Positions 60,466 through 64,000 of a stretch of 64,000 nt of DNA are shown piece by piece. Source of the stretch: Clostridiales bacterium PH28_bin88 (lineage in GTDB: Bacteria; Bacillota; PH28-bin88). How positions within the stretch are numbered: the first letter of the stretch is position 1; each line of letters opens with the position of its first letter. The stretch spans positions 51,381 to 115,380 of the forward strand of contig LAKY01000072.1 of assembly GCA_000987045.1 (NCBI GenBank). The letters are read 5' to 3'. Position numbers and translations under genes: made by a program. Under the pieces are notes generated by a model. That model was not told the DNA's origin and made no database searches. It saw only the letters and a list, made by a program, of their open reading frames with translations.

Positions 60466-62076
60466 ATGACGGAATACTTGCGAGTAGTGATTGAGGCGGA
60501 AGATCGGGTAGGCATGACACTGGACATACTTCGGGTGATTTACGATTTTCAACTGAACATTGTCTCCATGGAAGTGCACCCACAGGTTGTTTACGTTAAG
60601 CTGGCCTGTACGTCCCCTAACCGGTGGGAGCAGTTGGTGGATGCCTTGACACGGGTTCCTGGGGTAGACAGCGTTGGACAAGTAGAATTCTTGCCCTCGG
60701 AGCGGAGGGAACAGCAGATGAAGGCGGTACTGAACTCGGTAAGCGAGGGCATCATCGCGGTGGATAACAAAGGGGAAGTCACCCTGATTAACCCTGCGGC
60801 AGAAAGGATCCTGCAGTGTCCGGAGTCTAAGGCCCTGGGGCGGCCGGTGCAAGAAGTCCTCTCCCCGGATGTACCCATGCTTAAAGCCTTGGCCGATGGC
60901 AAAGGTTACGATCACGAAGAGATCTTGATCAACACCCCGCGGGGCCGCAGCCACTACATCACTACCGGCCGCTCAATGCAGGACGAGAAGGGACGTATCA
61001 CCGGAGTAGTGGCTGCCTTAAAGGACATGTCGCAGGTAAGGGATCTGGTTTACTCCATCACCAGGCCCTCCATGATCACCTTTGACGCGATCATCGCCCG
61101 GAGCCAAGTCATGAAAAACATGATCAACCTGGCCAGGACAGTGGCCAAGTCGGATTCCACCGTATTGATTCGAGGAGAAAGTGGAACCGGCAAGGAACTG
61201 TTCGCCCGGGCACTCCACATGGCCAGCCCTCGAAAGCATAAGCCCTTTGTCCCGATTAACTGCGCTGCCCTCCCGGATTCCTTGCTGGAAAGCGAACTCT
61301 TCGGCTACGAAGAGGGAGCCTTCACCGGGGCCCGCAAGGGCGGCAAGCAGGGCCTATTCGAGTTCGCCCATCAGGGCACCGTCTTTCTGGATGAAATAGG
61401 GGAACTTTCTCCCCACCTGCAGGTCAAGTTATTAAGGGTACTCCAAGACGGCAAGGTACGAAGGATAGGCGGCAAAGAAGAATTCCCCGTCAACGCCCGG
61501 GTAGTGACCGCTACTAACCGCAATTTAGAGGAAATGCTCCGTCAGGGGACTTTTCGAGAAGATCTTTACTACCGCCTGAATGTGATTCCCCTATTTCTGC
61601 CGCCTCTCAGGGAGCGAAAGGAGGACATCCCTTTTCTGGTAGAGAGCTTTATCTCCAAGTTGAATGCCCGGCTGGGCACTTCCGTCAAGGGTATATCTCC
61701 CGAGGCGACAGGAAAACTGATGGGTTACGCCTGGCCCGGGAACGTACGGGAACTAGCCAACGCCATCGAGCGGGCTATCAACCTGGCGGGTAACAGTGAG
61801 GTACTGGAACCGTCTCACCTAATAATCACCTCAGGGGAGATGTACCCCTACCCGCTGGCGGCAAAAGATGCGCGGGGAAAGGAAAACTCACCGGCAGGAA
61901 ACCCGTCTCAAGTTTTGTTCCTGGCGGAACAAGTGGCGGAAACCGAAGCACAGGCGTTGAAGCAGGCCCTGGCTATATACAAGAGTTCCCGCCTGGCCGG
62001 CAAGGCGCTGGGTGTATCACACACCACCGTCCTAAAAAAAATGAAACGGTACAGATTGAACGATTTGGAAGCATAA
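60466..62076 (+). CDS. TyrR-like sigma-54 activator (ACT-PAS-AAA+-HTH)
   Basis: A 536-residue regulator. Residues ~1-75 form an ACT-like domain ([34 protein letters not shown]), ~80-190 a PAS domain ([25 protein letters not shown]), ~205-435 the AAA+ domain with [20 protein letters not shown] (sigma-54 contact), [11 protein letters not shown] and [16 protein letters not shown], and the C-terminus a Fis-type helix-turn-helix ([23 protein letters not shown]). ATG 60466 follows AAAGGAGCCGGGGGA; a GTG/ATG extension to 60427 lacks a site. An amino acid probably binds the ACT domain. The next gene has a sigma-54 promoter with repeated dyads, so this is its likely activator. Confidence 0.9.
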   Translation: MTEYLRVVIEAEDRVGMTLDILRVIYDFQLNIVSMEVHPQVVYVKLACTSPNRWEQLVDALTRVPGVDSVGQVEFLPSERREQQMKAVLNSVSEGIIAVDNKGEVTLINPAAERILQCPESKALGRPVQEVLSPDVPMLKALADGKGYDHEEILINTPRGRSHYITTGRSMQDEKGRITGVVAALKDMSQVRDLVYSITRPSMITFDAIIARSQVMKNMINLARTVAKSDSTVLIRGESGTGKELFARALHMASPRKHKPFVPINCAALPDSLLESELFGYEEGAFTGARKGGKQGLFEFAHQGTVFLDEIGELSPHLQVKLLRVLQDGKVRRIGGKEEFPVNARVVTATNRNLEEMLRQGTFREDLYYRLNVIPLFLPPLRERKEDIPFLVESFISKLNARLGTSVKGISPEATGKLMGYAWPGNVRELANAIERAINLAGNSEVLEPSHLIITSGEMYPYPLAAKDARGKENSPAGNPSQVLFLAEQVAETEAQALKQALAIYKSSRLAGKALGVSHTTVLKKMKRYRLNDLEA

Positions 62077-62136
62077 GTTTCCAGCACGGAAACCTGTGCT
62101 TCCGGTTTTAGCAAAAAATCGGAAGCATTAGTTTCC
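62067..62136. promoter_or_regulatory. Three activator-binding dyads upstream of the sigma-54 promoter
   Basis: GGAAGC-ATAA-GTTTCC (62067-62082), GGAAAC-CTGT-GCTTCC (62088-62103) and GGAAGC-ATTA-GTTTCC (62121-62136) share one 6-4-6 dyad. Their centres are 21 and 33 bp apart, i.e. two and three helical turns. They lie 85-155 bp before the -24 element. The first overlaps the last codons of the activator gene. Confidence 0.75.
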
Positions 62137-62220
62137 AAGCGACTTGTTCTTTACAGTAAGGAATTTTGTAAACCTCGCAATTTCAAACCAATCCGGGGCT
62201 CAGGGCTCTCCTCTCGTAGA

Positions 62221-62236
62221 TGGCATAAGTTTTGCA
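62221..62236 (+). promoter_or_regulatory. Sigma-54 (-24/-12) promoter of the methionine gamma-lyase gene
   Basis: TGGCATAAGTTTTGCA fits TGGCACR-N4-TTGCW with one mismatch; GG (62222-62223) and GC (62234-62235) are exactly 10 bp apart. It lies about 43 bp before the GTG start. Confidence 0.85.
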
Positions 62237-62278
62237 ATAAAAGCAGTTAGACTAGCTGTTCTGCAGGAGGGGAACTTC

Positions 62279-63493
62279 GTGGAAAAACAACCTAAAAAAT
62301 ACGGCTTCGCTACCCGGACTATTCACGCGGGCCAGCACCCCGACCCGAAGACCGGGGCCCTGGCTACACCCATCTATCAAACCTCCACCTTCGTCTTCCC
62401 TAGCGTAGACCAGGGAGCTGCCCGCTTTTCCGGCGAGGATCCCGGTTACATCTACACCCGGATCGGGAACCCCACTCAAGCGGCTCTGGAAGAAAAGATA
62501 GCCGCTCTGGAGGAGGGCGAGGCCGCCCTGGCTTTCGGGTCCGGAATGGCGGCGATTACCGGTACTGTACTGGCCCTGGTGGCAAGCGGCGACCACCTGT
62601 TGGCGGATGCAACCCTTTACGGCTGTACCCATTCCTTCTTTAGCCACCTCTTATCAAAGTTTGGGGTGGAGGTCACCTTTATAGACATGGCTGACCCCAA
62701 GAATGTGGAGCGGGAATTGCGAGAAAATACCAGAGTCGTGTATTTTGAAACGCCCGCCAACCCAACCATGAAACTTGTTGACATGGCGGCGGTTTCCCGT
62801 TTGGCCCACCGGGCGGGAGCCCGGGTGGTGGTGGATAACACCTTCATGTCCCCCTACTTCCAGCAACCCTTAAACCACGGGGTAGACGTAGTGGTACATA
62901 GCGCCACCAAGTTTATCAGCGGTCACGGGGATGTCATCGCCGGCGTGGCGGTAGGGTCCAAAGATTTTCTTGATGCAGTCCGGGTCTCCACGCTAAAAGA
63001 CATCGGAGGAGTGATCAGTCCCTTTGACGCCTGGTTGCTCCTCAGGGGTTTAAAAACACTGGTGGTACGAATGGAGCGGCATAACCAGAATGCAATCCAG
63101 GTGGCCCGGTTCCTTGAATCCCACCCCCTGGTGGAGTGTGTACATTATCCCGGCCTGGCTTCCCACCCACAACACGAACTTGCCAAACGTCAAATGGCAG
63201 GGTTCGGCGGGCTGATTTCTTTCGAACTCAGAGGCGGGCTGGAAGCGGGCAAGCGAATGCTGAACAGCGTGCGGTTATGCCACCTGGCGGTCAGTCTTGG
63301 GGACGTGGACACCCTCATCCAGCACCCCGCTTCTATGACCCACTCAGCAGTCCCGCGGGAGGAACGATTGAGGGCAGGGATCTCCGACGGATTGATCCGG
63401 CTGTCAGTAGGATTGGAGGACGTTGCGGATATCATCGAGGACCTTAACCAGGCCCTGGCGAAAAGCACTTTGAAGAAAGCAATCAACTCTTGA
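62279..63493 (+). CDS. Cys/Met metabolism PLP enzyme, probable L-methionine gamma-lyase
   Basis: A 404-residue gamma-family PLP enzyme. [28 protein letters not shown] opens the protein. [34 protein letters not shown] is the tetramer/PLP-phosphate region. [33 protein letters not shown] carries the PLP aspartate and Schiff-base lysine. LYGCTHSFF has Cys where methionine gamma-lyases carry the conserved active-site Cys (Cys116 in Pseudomonas) and cystathionine synthases usually have Gly. The expected reaction gives methanethiol, ammonia and 2-oxobutyrate. Start GTG 62279 has AGGAGGGG upstream; a longer frame from 62144 would run through the sigma-54 promoter and is rejected. Confidence 0.87.
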   Translation: MEKQPKKYGFATRTIHAGQHPDPKTGALATPIYQTSTFVFPSVDQGAARFSGEDPGYIYTRIGNPTQAALEEKIAALEEGEAALAFGSGMAAITGTVLALVASGDHLLADATLYGCTHSFFSHLLSKFGVEVTFIDMADPKNVERELRENTRVVYFETPANPTMKLVDMAAVSRLAHRAGARVVVDNTFMSPYFQQPLNHGVDVVVHSATKFISGHGDVIAGVAVGSKDFLDAVRVSTLKDIGGVISPFDAWLLLRGLKTLVVRMERHNQNAIQVARFLESHPLVECVHYPGLASHPQHELAKRQMAGFGGLISFELRGGLEAGKRMLNSVRLCHLAVSLGDVDTLIQHPASMTHSAVPREERLRAGISDGLIRLSVGLEDVADIIEDLNQALAKSTLKKAINS

Positions 63494-63512
63494 ATATCCG
63501 GTAAGTAGGCGG

Positions 63513-63549
63513 CGGGCTATGGTACACCAAACCATAGTCCGTGTTTTTT
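63513..63549 (+). terminator. Intrinsic terminator of the methionine gamma-lyase gene
   Basis: Eleven-bp stem CGGGCTATGGT/ACCATAGTCCG followed by TGTTTTTTG, 20 bp past the stop codon. Confidence 0.88.
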
Positions 63550-63663
63550 GCTTTATTTCCTTGCATTTTTCTTGCATTTCGTTTGTATATATGGAATTTT
63601 TCGTAGTTTTAAATTACATTATAATTAAAGAACCATATCACAGGCTTGGAGGTGAAGTGGGCC

Positions 63664-64000
63664 ATGACTGATCGCTGCCGCGAGAAAGAACCCGTGCCGG
63701 CCAGGGTAAAGGTCAGAAGGTCTAGCAAAGGTTTTTTCCGGTCGGTTACGACCCAGGTTGACGTCCAGATCGTGCTGCTGAAAAAATCCGGAATGACTCC
63801 TACCCTCATCCGGCTGGGTAAAGCCGCTTCTTCCCGCTTTGCCATGGAACAGTGGTCCAAGCGGGTTGCCGATGCCCCCAGGGTTTACAAAGGTATTCCG
63901 ATCAAGTATAACGAATCGAAATTACTGGGAGCGGCAGTGGAAGGCAAACCTAGACTGGGGCGGAAGTGCCTCTCATTACTCCGGTCCCTTTGGGTCCGTA
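63664..64000 (+). CDS. Unidentified protein, N-terminal part (runs off right edge)
   Basis: An open frame of 112 codons with no stop before the window ends. The ATG at 63664 has a strong TTGGAGGTG ribosome site, and a TATAAT box lies at 63620-63625, both supporting a real gene. The translation is basic (many Lys and Arg), contains QVDVQIVLLKKSGMTPTLIRL and has no signal peptide or membrane helix. I do not recognise the family. Confidence 0.55.
   Translation, partial: MTDRCREKEPVPARVKVRRSSKGFFRSVTTQVDVQIVLLKKSGMTPTLIRLGKAASSRFAMEQWSKRVADAPRVYKGIPIKYNESKLLGAAVEGKPRLGRKCLSLLRSLWVR

Noticed and set aside
62144..62278. N-terminal extension of the methionine gamma-lyase
   Set aside because: It would translate through the sigma-54 promoter, and the GTG at 62279 has a strong ribosome site where homologs start.

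Overview
The window is a 64 kb chromosomal piece of a GC-rich anaerobe. The gene set points to Bacillota, class Clostridia, near the Peptococcaceae/Desulfotomaculum-Pelotomaculum-Moorella group: HutP-type attenuation, AddAB, two sigma-54 activators, a selenocysteine formate dehydrogenase with 2Fe-2S and ferredoxin domains, a complex I operon without nuoE/nuoG and with only a nuoF fragment, and the futalosine menaquinone route. The placement is inferred from gene content, not from a marker-gene search. Most genes lie on the minus strand. There is no CRISPR array, insertion sequence, prophage or replication origin.

Layout. 1-1975: hutP-hutH with an attenuator between them; hutH runs off the left edge. 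2.0-4.2 kb: an iron-sulfur flavoprotein-like reductase and a lone dihydrolipoamide dehydrogenase. 4.4-10.9 kb: a five-gene operon (M20 deacylase, FluG-type amidohydrolase, class III aminotransferase, APC permease, glutamine-synthetase-like ligase) behind a clear sigma-54 promoter; it looks like amine or amino-acid catabolism through gamma-glutamyl intermediates. 11.0-20.4 kb: its probable sigma-54 activator, translationally coupled to addB-addA. 20.5-21.8 kb: a ferritin-like protein with a Pro/Met-rich tail and a lipoprotein.

22.0-36.6 kb is the most interesting region. One minus-strand array reads [NuoF C-terminal domain + GltD fusion]-nuoA-B-C-D-I-H-J-K-L-M-N-fdhA. The usual NADH module NuoEFG is absent. 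A GltD-like flavoprotein carrying only the NuoF iron-sulfur domain sits at the 5' end, and a selenocysteine formate dehydrogenase with the NuoG-like N-terminal iron-sulfur layout sits at the 3' end. I infer a complex I that may take electrons from formate and/or NAD(P)H and reduce menaquinone. Heptameric repeats lie in the two widest gaps of the array.

36.8-41 kb: a SWIM/SNF2 pair. 41-47.4 kb: a small membrane protein, an SGNH hydrolase and acyl-CoA genes under a LiuR-like MerR regulator with a matching operator. 47.4-51 kb: a PIN/AbrB toxin-antitoxin pair and a MarR-regulated MFS exporter. 51-56 kb: menaquinone genes (mqnA, ubiA-, ubiD- and ubiE-type, HepS-like), which would supply the quinone for the Nuo complex. 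56-60 kb: speH, a membrane alkaline-phosphatase-fold protein, a GT4 glycosyltransferase and tRNA-Pro(GGG). 60.4-63.5 kb: a TyrR-like ACT-PAS-AAA+ activator followed by three dyad boxes, a sigma-54 promoter and a methionine gamma-lyase gene, apparently a complete regulatory circuit. An unidentified reading frame runs off the right edge.
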